NCBI GenBank assembly: GCA_019137255.1
Contig: WPDH01000026.1
Coordinates: 124,001 to 188,000 of the forward strand
DNA length: 64,000 nt
Direction: 5' to 3'
Origin: Corinectria fuckeliana
Lineage: Eukaryota; Ascomycota; Sordariomycetes; Hypocreales; Nectriaceae
The position numbers and the translations under genes were made by a program. Below the pieces are notes generated by a model, which made no database searches, was not told where the DNA came from, and saw only the letters and a list, made by a program, of their open reading frames with translations. Positions within the stretch are counted from its first letter, which is position 1, and every line of letters starts with the position of its first letter. Positions 22,423-33,740 of the stretch are shown here, piece after piece.

Positions 22423-22488
22423 GTAGAGAACTAGAATGATGGATGGGCTGTCCTGGATATGAGAGTATACAGCTTTTAATACATACCC

Positions 22489-23408
22489 CTAAGCCTTCCC
22501 TGCTGACCCGCTCACATCAATCTGCCACTCAACCAACCTCCGCGTCTCCTCGACCGCCTGCTCAAACGCCCCCGTCACCGACAACCCAGCCGCCTTCTCC
22601 TTGGCAAACACCAGGTAGTCGTCCAGCACCAGTTTGTTGACGTTAATCTTGGAGACGCGCCCCGCGACGCACCGCCGCATCACGTCGTCCTTGAAGTCGT
22701 TGGTCCCGTGCAGAACAAGGCGCACCCGCCCGTCGACCGTCCTCCCAATCATGTCCAGCCGCTCGTAGTCCAGCGCCGGCCCGCGCGCCCCGTACTCGCC
22801 GTGGACGTTGCCAAACGCCGGCGCCAGGAAGTCGATGCCCGTCGCGATGAAGTCCTCGACCTGCTCCGCCGTCGTCAGCGCGCCCTGCAGGTCCGCCGTG
22901 TCCGCGATGCCGTCCTCGCCGCCCTCGATGCGCCCGGGCTCGGCCTCGGTCGTGATGCCCCGCGCGTGGCAGTACGCCGCCAGCGCCTTCGTCTTGGCCA
23001 GGTTCTCGGGCATCTCGTGGTGCGACATGTCGACCATGATGGAGTCCAAGGGCAGGGCGTCGGCGGCGCGGCGGATCATGGCCTCGTCCTGCGCGTGGTC
23101 GAGGTGGACGGCGATGGGCACCGAGGCCTTCTTGGCGGCTATCGCGGCCGCGTGGACGAGGAGCCCGTCGGTGGCGGTGATGGCCCAGGGGAAGACTTGG
23201 ATGATGAAGGGCGCTCGCTTGGCTTCTGCGGCTCGGACGAAGGCGACGACGTGCTCGATGTTGTACCTTTTGCACCGGTTTCAATAAGCAAGGACGCTCA
23301 GAGTTGACGTCTCAGGTATGCTCACGCAATGGCAGCAACCACTCCGTAGCCGCCCTCCTCGGCGGCCTTGAGGATCTGGTGCGTCTTGTTCGTCTCCTTC
23401 CAGCTCAT
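22489..23408 (-). CDS. Class II (zinc) ketose-bisphosphate aldolase
   Basis: Two exons are inferred: 23408-23326 and 23266-22489, giving 286 aa. The start is MSWKETNKTHQILKAAEEGG, the usual beginning of a GatY/FbaA-like barrel. The first intron has GTGAGC and AAAAG borders. Zinc ligands and active-site elements are clear: HLDHAQD at about 82-88, MVDMSHHEMPENLAKT, EAEPGRIEGGEDGI, FGNVHGEYG, LVLHGTND and SKINVNKLV. The enzyme cleaves a ketose phosphate to dihydroxyacetone phosphate and an aldehyde. Fungal relatives of this length are separate from glycolytic fructose-bisphosphate aldolase (about 360 aa) and are thought to act in catabolism of other sugars. It sits tail-to-tail with the SDR. Confidence 0.92.
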
Positions 23409-24589
23409 GATTGCAATCTTGTCTCTGTCGGTAAGGAGCTGGAAAAGCCGGAGTGGTGTGATTTAGTCAACGGGGCTGTTGATGGGTTTTGACCCTTCAG
23501 GACAGACTAGACGTAGTAGGTGAGAATAAGGCAGTTGTCCTCCAACATCGTCAAAGTTAAAAATAAAAAAAGAATATAAAATAAAGTAAATTGCAACACA
23601 CGAGCAGGAAAATTTATCTTGATGCATTTCCAGCGACTCAACGGGGATCCTTTGCAATTCTTTGACTGAGTCTCTCTCGCGTCGAGATTCCCAAAACTTC
23701 CCGAGCTCCGCCCGCCAAAACGTCACGACGCAGCTTTACAACTCGACCGGGGTCTTCTCCGCACGGGAATGCGGCCCCGGTCTACAACGTCTCGCGACAC
23801 ATGGCGCGTGCCGCTGTAAATGCTTCCCGTGAGGATGCTCTGGGGTAATCAGTCCTGCAAACTTGCGGAGGGTGTGTCGAGACGGGCTCCATTCCAATGT
23901 GCCATCACGGGAGTGCAGACTATAGGACCATAAACAACCAGCCTTGGTGGAATTGACCCGGTACAGACCGACCCGATACACCTCGTTATTCCCTTGTGGT
24001 TGCAGAGACTGATTTGTGTCCTATGATAGAGCTCTGCTTCGGTGGAGAAAGTCCGAGTCATCACCGACTACAACACCGAAACGAACGGTGTCTGTGCCTA
24101 AAGGGGGGTTGGTGGGTGGCATTACGCCGCTGAATCACACTCTGCAGAGATTATGCAGGTTTCCAATGGGTGATGGGTCAAGTCAAGCACTGCTGTCTTG
24201 GTTGACCCGACGCCATTCCGCCAGTAGGTCGTTGCGGATGGTCGACATCGGCCAACCCGTGCGGTCTTCGCACGAATTAACGAAGAATATGATGGCGTTT
24301 CTTTGGGCAGGCACTTGTACGCAGAGCCCAGCTTTGGGGGGTGAGTTTCAGCCAGCAGCGGTCTTTGCAAAAAGGGGTGTTTGACGAACCTCCCTATACA
24401 CAATGAGCAGCGATGATTTGGCATCCTTTGTCGTGCAACGCCATTGCAATGCCGCAGATGGATGTGACCGACTCTGACAGAGTCTTTCATCTTACAGTTA
24501 GTTGGTTTCTAGTCCAGGGGTTCATGGGTAGCAGCCAGCCTGTGTTTTGAGATAGTGGCCAAACCCAGGCTCTGGCAGCCGGTGCAACG
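23409..24589. other. Gene-free interval upstream of the aldolase
   Basis: The first few hundred bases are aldolase promoter DNA, with an A/T-rich tract near 23555-23600. No other gene was supported. Confidence 0.4.
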
Positions 24590-25319
24590 TTATGAGGTTG
24601 AGATGATGACGCCGGTGGCTAGGATCTCCTCGGAGTTGGTGTAAGTGGGGGAACGCAGGGTGGCTTGGACGCAGTGGAGTGTCTCGTAGTAGTATTGGAT
24701 GGCCTGGGCGTGGGTTGTACTTGATTCGACAACGCCGGGCGACCCGTCAGTCGGTCTCTTGCTCATCACGCCGTGACGAGCTGTGAGGGCCAAGATGGGC
24801 TTCATGAGGCCCAAGTTACGAAGCTGTTTTGGGTGTCCCTCAGGCGGGTCGTGATGCCGCCGATGTTGGCCGGGGGCGGAGGTGCACTGCCGGCCCCGGG
24901 AGCCGGCGGGGCCGCGAAGGACGAGGAGGAGGCTGCCGCGTTTATGGGGCTTTGCGTCTGGGGTTGCCTGGGAATCTCCAGGGTGACTGTGGCGGCGGGC
25001 AGGGGACGCTGTCGACATGTTAGACTTGGGTCAGTTAGCATTATTGGTAGTTCTCCCCAAGGCAATTCTGCATTCGGTGGTAATCTGCTCACCATCCCGT
25101 CCTAGTCCTCAGGCCGCGGCTTCGCCTCTTTCGTGTGTTCTTCCTCGCCGGGTCCTTTGCGTCGGGTTCGCTGCTGCCGATGTCGCGGGCCGAGCCCATT
25201 GTGCGATGGATGACCTGAACCTGGATGCTGCTGTGTGTTCCTGGAGTGGCCGTGAAACGGGGAGGAGCCAACATGCGCTTTAGTGAAGCACAGGATGGAT
25301 GCTGTATTCTGGGCGACAC
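24590..25319 (-). pseudogene. Broken Zn2Cys6 transcription factor
   Basis: A first exon ends with ARKNTRKRRSRGLRTRTG, the basic lead-in typical of a Zn2Cys6 DNA-binding domain. A GTGAGC...CAAG intron (25092-25025) joins it as C-LTCRQRP. After that the remaining cysteines of the cluster are lost in an Ala/Pro-rich frame (NAAASSSSFAAPPAPGAG). A frame change near 24800-24815 leads to LMKPILALTARHGVMS and AIQYYYETLHCVQATLR, SPTYTNSEEILATGVIIS, the start of the fungal regulator middle homology region, then a premature stop. The usual protein is 500-700 aa; here only about 200 codons remain. It lies next to the MFS/SDR/aldolase unit and could be its former regulator. Confidence 0.6.
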
Positions 25320-25324
25320 GGGGA

Positions 25325-26420
25325 CAAGAGGAGTGACAGGCAGTATGGCTGTGAGTTAGTGACAGTGTAAGTGGGAGGCGAGAAGAGAAGTCAAGGGTCG
25401 CATCTGTCTTAGTGCCTCGTGTCGGGAACATGTAAGTAAGTCCAGTGGGATTCACAACGAGCCTGTGAGCTTTTCTGATTAACTTTCCCTGGGTTCTCCA
25501 TCTCACTTAGCAACGCCTTGCAGACCGCTCGTGACGCAAACATCGCACTTCCTAAACTCCTTGACCTCATCGGGTGCTCCAACGGCCGCTCTGGCATGGC
25601 CTGGCTCACCCTCTTCGGTAGTCGACCTGTCAAAATGCTTTGCTGTAAACACTAAGGAGGTCGACATGCAGCCTTTTATTAGCCCCGAGGCCGACATCAA
25701 AATTCAGTAGCTCTCCCGGCCGTCAACGCGGACTCGACTTACACCTGACCGGTTGATCCCGCTGCCCCCGACGCCGTCCTACGCCGCTAATGTGAGGCTG
25801 TCATTGCTGCCGAGCCTACGCTAATAGAGTGGGATATGGTCAAGGGCGCCAGCGAGGCCATCATCTCCCCCTTCGACGGCCCCTCCAGCATCGCCGCCTC
25901 CGGCTCCATCTTCACCGCCCTCTTCGCCATCCTGCAGGCTGTCGACGACAAGGAGCAGGGATTACCAGATCCAGGAGCTTGGGCTCTGTTTGGGTTCTTG
26001 AAGGGCATGGGAATGTCTTGAGCTTTGCATTGTAGTCTAAGTTCTGCATTGCAAGTCAGCCCCGGGTTCTCGGCCCTCATCTGCCTCTAAGACAGCGGGC
26101 AAAAGAAAGTACAAGTCATACGAAGCATATCGCCGTTGAGTTCATGTGAAGCGGCATGTGGGAAGGGTGCTTGTGCTAACGGGGATTCTGGAATTGGTGA
26201 TGCCGTGACTGTGATGTACGCCATCACCAGAACATATCAGGGACGCTTCCAACTTCCAGCAAAGACGCTGACCTCTTTCTACGCAGTGAAACCCGAATCA
26301 AGGGAGGCGTAATCTAGCCTGCTCCCCTTCACAGTCTCGACCCCCCAAGACCCCGCAGTCACATATCTGCTCCCGCATCGCCAAAGCATCACCGACATTT
26401 CCACCTCCAGACACAAAGAA
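25325..26420. other. Interval with weak coding relics
   Basis: A plus-strand piece (about 25836-26021) reads MVKGASEAIISPFDGPSSIA and FTALFAILQAVDDKEQG. Its in-frame upstream text has several stops. It looks like an old coding fragment but cannot be assigned. Nothing else is supported. Confidence 0.3.
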
Positions 26421-27218
26421 TGCATCAGAAACTTTCTCTTTCTCTTATTTTCCCCCAACCGACGTCCCGCCACGCGTGAGAAAGAAGTGCGCCCGCCGTG
26501 CCGCGTGGTGTGGCGGCCCAGACCGTTGTGGTGTTCTCTGGTCGCAGAGCTAAACTTGCCATTTGGGGGGGTAGATGCGCCGGCGAGGAACCGTTCCAGG
26601 TGCGAGGCCGGGACGTGGCGGATGGCTTCGCGACGGGCTTGCGGCTTTCGTTGTCGGATGCTGCCGGCAATAACCTCATCCTTGAGTTTGTCGAGGGCGA
26701 GTTGGTCTGTCACCGCTCGCGCAAGTACACCGTCCTGACCGACGAGCCGTCCTCCTCCCAGCACCTATCCGGCGCCTCCAGCAACTCCACGTCCCTCCCC
26801 TCAGGTTCGTCCTCTCTGGCCTACAATAAAGAACCCACACACTCACTCACCCGCTCTCAGACCGCTTCGCCCGCCTCTTCCGCTACTCCCGCAATACTCC
26901 CCAGCCGAAGACCTCGAAACCGCCGTGTCCTCCACGGCAGGCTTGATCCGCGCCGTCAGCACGCCTCTGACCGAAGACGCAGCTGCGTGGCCGACGTTGT
27001 GGCGCATGGTCACGGACACGCTGGACAAGCTCGTCTTCTACGAGAGCGCCATGAGCCCGGCGACCTTCTGGTACGACGTGGGCAAGTTCAACCGGAGCGA
27101 GGGGGCTGGGGTGACGGCCTTGTCGCTAGATGATATGCCGTGGCAGAAACGCATCGGCGATATGACGGATTGGTTTGAGCCGGTCGCAGAGAATGGGTGT
27201 ATATGGACGGCATGTTGA
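26421..27218 (+). pseudogene. Unrecognised gene, probably frameshifted
   Basis: A frame reading EEPFQVRGRDVADGFATGLR and NNLILEFVEGELVCHRSRKY has no ATG of its own. It would need an upstream exon, for example from ATG 26421. A GTTCGT...CTCTCAG intron (about 26805-26860) would lead to RFARLFRYSRN. The C-terminal part, AEDLETAVSSTAGLIRAV and DTLDKLVFYESAMSPATFW to a TGA at 27218, is in a frame that does not join RFARLFRYSRN without a one- or two-base change near 26905. Both halves look genuinely coding. The family is not recognised. A sequencing error or real frameshift are both possible. Confidence 0.4.
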
Positions 27219-27911
27219 GGCAGATGAGGTAGAGAACAGAAGAAATCCACAAAAACACTTGAATAAAATACAACCCTCATCAAACCAAGGTTTCCTGAGA
27301 TGCTCAGCGATTCGATAAATTACTTGGGTCAAGGTCAAATCATTTCTATGCTTAGCCTCGGTCGCCACATCACAAGTATCCTCACAAACATCACAACACA
27401 GAGGCCGTTTGTGAATTTAGACAGTATGTATTGTTGGTTTTTAGTGACTTGCTTATTCCTCATCGACACCCCCATCACTAACCCCTTTTCCCTTCCATCC
27501 CATTCACGCTACAACCCCCAAACGAGGACGCCACAAATATCCCTCATCATACACCATCCAAGAGCTTTCTCCCATCCATTGTATACCAAGTTGACTGGAA
27601 CAATGACTCCGCTCATTTCCTTAACTCTTGTCTGCCATCCATGCTGCCACCATCTCGACACAGCAATTTTGCCCAACCGACGTGTTCACGCCTGCGGCAC
27701 CTTCTCGGGGGAGGGATCTCCAGTAGATGGGGGTCATCCTTTGTTTGCACCTTCTAAAAGCTCTTTCTTTTTGATCGGCCATCTCATCACTCATCTCTTC
27801 GTCCCCGGGGAATATTGGCTCCTGCCTTGATGTGAAAAGAGGAAGGGGGATATAAAAAAGGGGTAAACGACTCCACCGCGCATTCTCCTGTTGCTCATCG
27901 CTGATAATAAC
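27219..27911. other. Gene-free interval downstream of the importin gene
   Basis: A plus-strand open frame of 176 codons here is hydrophobic and compositionally random, so it was not called. The part next to 27912 is the importin 3' region. Confidence 0.4.
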
Positions 27912-30900
27912 TTAACTGGCACCACCATTAACGGCGCCAGGCATCCCGGTGAGCCCAGCATGCTGCTGCGCGAGAAGCTGAGCCTGCTGGGCAGCCACCT
28001 CGTCAGCCTTGACCATGACGCTCTGGATCACAGTCTGGTCATCGGCTGAGAGGTGGCCGGCAAGGGTAGCATAGAACTGGGGCTGCTCTTGTTGCATCTC
28101 TGTAAAATCGCTGGGTTAGAACTGCTCGGACGTCGCTGGAGTGGAAGGTGCATACTCAGCAGGGTACCGCGGAAGAGCTGGTAGGGCTCAATCTTGTCAA
28201 GGGGAGACTCAAGGAGGACGCTATCTTCGCCAAGATCATCCTCCTCAACGTCGTCAATGGCACGACTGAACTTCTGGGCCTAGAAACTCCAAGTCAGTAC
28301 ACTTTCGGGATATTCCACGCGTGCTGGGTACTGCTCACCTCCTCGTTCAAGAACTCCAGGTAAGCGGTGCTCTCGTCCTTGGACTCCGAGGTCTCACCGC
28401 CCTCATTGGACTCCTCCTCTACGTTCCAGTTGGCCTCATCATCATCCCACTCATCCTCTTCACCGTAGTCGTAGGTAGACTCGAGGTGGAAATCGTCTCG
28501 GAGGGCCTCCTCACGGTCTAAGTCGCATTAGCACTCCGTCCGCAGCTGCAGAATCAGATTGTACTCACTCTTGAGAGCGCTGGGTAGGGTTCGGAACAGT
28601 TCGGTGATGCCCTGGAGTAGTCGTGGCCAGCCGACAGAGACGCTGGCAGGCACCTGCTCATGGTTGAGGTTGAGCAGAGCGGAAATGGCGACGATGCAAA
28701 GCTTCTTGTCGTGGACGCGGGTAAAGGAAGTCATGCTACCGAACCATAGACTGAAGAAGCGGTTGGTCCAGCCCTTGGTCTCGAGAACTTGGAGAGTGAG
28801 AAGAGGGTTGTAGTGGATCGAGTTGATGACCATCTCCATCAGGTGAATGCGGTAGCTCTTTATCTTGACGTCCTGGCCGGCAAGGATGTTCATGGCCATG
28901 TTGATGAAGCCCTCGACACAGTTGTCGATTTGGCCACGCAGGCTGAGCATCATGGCTTCGGCCAACTTGCATGCGCATATCCTCTCAACGCCTCCCTGGA
29001 TGCTATCGGTAAACATGTCCGCAACCATTGAGTATAGAGCCTGGGTGTACTCGGGCTTCTGGGCCAGCTGAGGAGCACCGAACTGAACGAAGTTGTCGAG
29101 TGCGGGGAGCATGTCTTCCAGGTAGTACTCGGCGCCAGCCTTGAAAGTGGTGTGGATGAGCTCGAAGGCCTGCCACATGGTGGGCGAGATGGCTTTGGCG
29201 GCGAAAGTGCAGCTGTCGATGATTTCGAAAACCTCGTTGTAAAGATCTAAACATGTGAGTGAGGTTTTCACGGGTAAACAGCCTCGTTCGATGAAAACTG
29301 ACCGTAAAGCTTGTTCTCTAGGGTAACCTTGATGACAGGCATGAGGACAGCCTCGATGTGAAGCAGGACATCGGGGGTGCTCTCAAGTGTGAGAATTAGG
29401 GTGCCGATGGTCTGCAGAACACCGAGGGCAGTGATGCTCTTGTCGTCGTACTCGTTGTACACCTCGCCATCGTCACCAACCTTGCCCTCCTTCTCGAGAA
29501 GCTCACGGATAATTCGCATATAAGTGTCTCGTAGTTGTTCGCTGAGAGCTACGGCGAAGGGGGTCAGCTCGGTAGCAAAGACCTCGACAAAGTCCTCCAT
29601 AACATTGGCCAGGGCATCGATGTCGGCCTCGTTGGCCAGCTTAAGAAGCTGCTGCATGATGGTTGGGATGCTCTGTTGCATGCTAGTGCGGATGACGTCG
29701 TGTCGGATGAGGGGCTGCAGAGCGAGGGCGGCGGTGACACGGACAGGAAGCGCCGGGTCAGCCATGCAGTCCAGAATGTGACGGTAGATGGTGAGTAGGT
29801 TGTTTTGGTCCTGGAAGTTGAGTTGCTCAAACTTCTCGATGGTGTCGCAGGCACGGGCACGGAGGTAGCCCTGGGGACTGGTGAAGTCGGGGAAGACGTA
29901 GCGTACGAGGAAGTACTCGACCTGGTCGGCGATGGGGCTCTTCTTTCCGAGGATAACGGGGGCAAGGGTGGCGATCATTCTCAGGGCACCCTCCTTGGCG
30001 ACGTGGTTCTTCTTGTCGTCGGGGGCTTGCTCGTACTCGTTGACCACGGCATTAACGAACGTGAGGATCTCAAAAGTCTCCTTACGGCGGTTCTTGGTCA
30101 GGTTGACGAGGAAGTTGGTGGCGGCAACGTCCGGGGCGGACGCCTCCTCGAAGTAGTTGAGCTTCCGGTGGAGGTACTCGTCGGGCTCCTCCTCGAACTT
30201 CTCGATATCCTCCTCGGTCAGGCACAGGACGGGGAAGACGAAGTGGGTGACGAGGTTGGTCAGGTGCGGCTTCAGGTGCGTCCACATCTCCTTGGGCCGC
30301 ACCGACTCGTCGAGGAAGACGAGGGTATAAGATAAGCAGGGGCGGCTGAGCCAGGAGGTCTTGGCCACCCATTTTTCAATCTCCTGTAGGTAGTGCTTCA
30401 GAATCTCGGGAGCAATGTTGGAGGTGAAGTCCTTGGCGAACTGGAGGGCTTCCTCGCCCTTGCCGGGGCTCGCGGGGTTGCCGTGTCTGGGGAAACGAAG
30501 AGTTAGCGGTTGTCAACTTCTTGAAGGATGTACTAAGCGCAGTCGTACCGAATAAAGAGGCGGTTCAGGTTGAAATAAGCCCATTTCTTTGCCTTCCACC
30601 AGTGATGCTTCTCCCGATCGTACTGGTCACCCTGCATGGCATTGGCGGGGCAAGCCTTGGCAACGGTCTGAAGGAAGACGGTGCACCAGGCAATGGTGAC
30701 GTCGTGCTGTCGCAGGAAGGGAGCGAGCTCCAACTGTAGGGGGAAACCGTCAGTACAGATGCAGCGGGTTGGAGAGGGCGAGAATGGAGGCATCGCACCC
30801 AAGTCGCATGCTTGTAGGCCTTGAGGGCCAGGTGCAGCATTTCACCGGCCTCGTCGCTCTCCTGGTTCACTAGCTCATTGCAAATGGCTAGCAGGCGGGG

Positions 30901-31868
30901 AAAGCTGGCCTCGACAATGTTGTCGAAGTGTTGGCGGTCGTCGCTATCGTTGGACTTGTACCGGAAAGCGCGGCAGATGGCGAGAAGGCATTGCAGACCG
31001 GCGAGGACTGAGCTGGGGGTGTTTGTGTTGAGGAGCTCGAGGGTAAAGTCCATGAAGCGCGGCCAGCGGGCGGGGAAGTCATATTGAAGGATGCGCTGGA
31101 GGACGGGGATGAGCTGCTGGCGAACGAGGCCCTCGGAGGCGGCGAGGATGGGCAGGAGGCGGTCTCGGACGCGCGCCTTTTCGTCTTCAGCGATGAGGGT
31201 GGTGGGGTTCTCGGCCGTGTACGAGTCTGGGTTGTACCAGGAGCGATTGACACGGTTCTTTACGTAGATCACGGCTAGAGGATGAGGGTTAGTAGCTGTG
31301 GGATGGCGACACTGGGGGGGTCGCGTCGGGGGAAGAGGATAGGTAGGGAATGAAGGCGTACTGGAAAGGCGGACGCTGGCATCCTGCTCAGCCTGGAGGA
31401 TATCGAGCAGACAGTCGAGAAAGCCGGGATGCTCCTCGATCTAAGAGGGAGGCGGAGGTCAGTAAAAGAAAAGCTTTGGGGTTGGAAGCGTCAGAGAAGG
31501 CGCAAGGGGAGGGATGGGAAGCCGACGAAGCGCAGTAAATAGGAAGATGGATGTGAGGCTCATAGGGCAGACATGGACGAGCAGGAAGATGAACAACCCC
31601 TCCCAAGCCGCCGCGGCCGCCGCGCTGAAGGACGAGGCCGGAAGTCCAGAGACGGAGACAGAGCCTCGACGGGGATCGAGCAACGGACGGATATGGGAAG
31701 CAGTATGGCGGAGGCTCGGAACGACGTTCGGGAAGACGGTCGGGGATGACGCTCTCCAGAGGAAAAAGGCAGACGCACCTGTTTTAGCTGCAGCTCGGCG
31801 CGGCGTCTGTTGTCGGCATCGGGATCCAAGCTTGCAGCTAGCAAGGACCTCACGGCGGCGGGATCCAT
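27912..31868 (-). CDS. NMD5: Importin-7/8-type karyopherin beta (Nmd5/Sxm1 homologue)
   Basis: Nine exons are inferred: 31868-31779, 31440-31362, 31274-30799, 30733-30549, 30486-29303, 29246-28569, 28517-28339, 28279-28156 and 28099-27912. All junctions are GT-AG and in phase, giving 1060 aa, the usual length. These HEAT-repeat receptors carry proteins from cytosol to nucleus under RanGTP control. The N-terminus (MDPAAVRSLLAASLDPDADN, RAELQLKQ) and AVIYVKNRVNRSWYNPD-like text form the importin-beta N-terminal domain. The middle has conserved DFPARWPRFMDFTLELL, KAYKHATW and LNRLFIRHGNPASPGKGEE. An acidic loop near the C-terminus (STYDYGEEDEWDDDEANWNV) is typical. Yeast has two paralogues, Nmd5 and Sxm1; most filamentous fungi seem to have one, so the symbol is tentative. 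Confidence 0.93.
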
Positions 31869-31998
31869 GGTGATCTTGGATCTTGGGGGCGGATGTTTTT
31901 CGAGGTCGAGGGGCGACGACGACGAAGGTGGAAGTGGGAAACAGGGCAGAATCTGTCAAGTCAAGTTTGGAGGAGGGGGGGGGGGGGGGGGGCCCAAA

Positions 31999-32000
31999 NN
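31999..32000. other. Assembly gap (two N) within poly-G
   Basis: Two N bases are flanked by runs of ten or more G on both sides (about 31974-31992 and 32001-32013). This is the signature of a homopolymer the assembly could not resolve. The true length is unknown. Confidence 0.95.
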
Positions 32001-33156
32001 GGGGGGGGGGGGGTCCAAAGCGAAGCGGGCGGCGGATGGCGGGGCAGACAGAACAGACACGGATAGACACTGGGCGGGCATCTACTTAGGTAGGTACTTC
32101 GTACTAGCACTGGTACTCCGCAGGCAGGAAAGTACCTAGGCGGGCAGGCAGCATGGAGGACGCAGGGAGACGGGAGGCGGGAGAGAGATACAGCAGTATG
32201 TCCTTCGTGACGCACAGACAAAAGATGAAGACAAAGAAACAACAACAGAACAGCAGAATCACATAATCACAGAGAGAAACAGCGCCAACAAGTTAAGTAA
32301 CAGGGTCCAAGACGTGACCAAGTACAGCCAAGTGGTGTTGGTAGTGTGTTAGTGCGATGTCCGGTGGCAGGAGGGAGATTTGTTCCATGTTAGGGCGCAT
32401 CCAGCCCAGATATTTCCCTGTCCAGTCGGCAGCCGACTCGAGTGCGGAATACCCTAAGTTGCCTGATTACCACGGCCTCTACCTCTACCTGTGGTGCCCG
32501 GGGATACATCGATGGGGATTGGATTTTGCCATGTCGGCCGGTTGTGATTGGGACCCAATAGGGCTGGCGCCGGGTTTGTGTGGGACAGAGGGAAGCATCT
32601 CGGCCGGCAGCTACATAGTAGGTGTAGGTACCTAAGTATCTAGTAACACAGTTAAGACACCCGGACGGAGGGACGGAGGGACTGACTTGTTCTTGGTTCC
32701 TTATGGTGGCTCTTATTCTACTTGGCTTGAATAGCTTGGTGCTTGGGGTAGGCAGACCTCAAGAGAGACCTACCTAAGCAAGAGCAGGTCGTTTGATGTG
32801 TACACTGCAGATTTCCTAGAGCAATCAATGGTGGGCATTGATTACAGAGCACAACAGACGGCTCGCCGATCCCTATCTCCAGGGCCCTGCCTCTAGGGGA
32901 CCAGGGGATCAAAATAGCCCGTAATTCAACCCCCAAGGAACATGGAAGACCCTCCTCCTTCCTCCTGCTCCTCTCGTCATACCGTCATTTCTGTCTCAGC
33001 ATCACCAGTGGGCGAGAGCGAGGCCCACCCGCACACACAAAGGAACCTACCTACGAAACTGTTTGCCACTATGCCATATTGCGGTGGCATCGGCTAATTC
33101 CCGGAATGATGATAGTCTAGTCCTTTCCGAGCAACCAGACATGAAAACAGACGCGA

Positions 33157-33187
33157 AGAAAAGAAAAAGAAAAAGAAAAAGAAAAAA
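33157..33187 (+). repeat. Purine-rich GAAAAA microsatellite
   Basis: The unit AAAAAG recurs about four times with minor variants in a gene-free region. Confidence 0.7.
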
Positions 33188-33740
33188 GATTGTGCCGCCC
33201 GCCAAACCAGGGTCTACATAGTATCCCACTCTCTCCACCACCCGCTCTCACCGCCTTGATTACTCCCTGGGTGGCTTATGGTGGGTGTGAGTTTCGGGTT
33301 TCGAGGGGAGGATGACAGGGGGGAAACCAGCGGAACACGGAGCATTACCCTTGAAATAAATAAGCCTTCCAGTGGCTCCAAGTGGCGGCCGAAAAATTCG
33401 AGCATCAACGGTATGATCTCATCGAGAGAAGACAGTGCATGGCATATGGATTATAGCATTGACAGACCGTATGTACTATATATAGATGCAGGGATGTGTT
33501 TGCTAGAGGGGTGAAGGAAGCATGAATACTCGTATAGCATAGCAAGAGTTGCATGATGAGGTACGATCCGTGAGAAACAGAGTCTCCGGAACGAAGGATG
33601 ATCTTGTGGAGGTTGTGTTTTTGGTAAGCGATGGCTTCATCGCCAGTAATTGATTACTGGTTATCGTGTGTACCGTAATTACATACGGGGTGCTTTTGGA
33701 TATATTCTCAAGCATATCGTCCCCATAGCCGCCTGCTGTT

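Larger units (their letters stand above)
31869..33740. other. Importin upstream region and gene-free DNA
   Basis: This holds the importin 5' region with an extended G tract and a 2-N gap, several TAGGTA/TACCTA words (about 32085-32140 and 32618-32645), and a GAAAAA-rich tract at about 33157-33187. No coding frame is convincing. Confidence 0.45.

Noticed and set aside
22014..22439. Alternative open frames inside the SDR gene on both strands
   Set aside because: The GC-rich third positions of the real gene leave other frames open. The SDR motifs fix the true frame.
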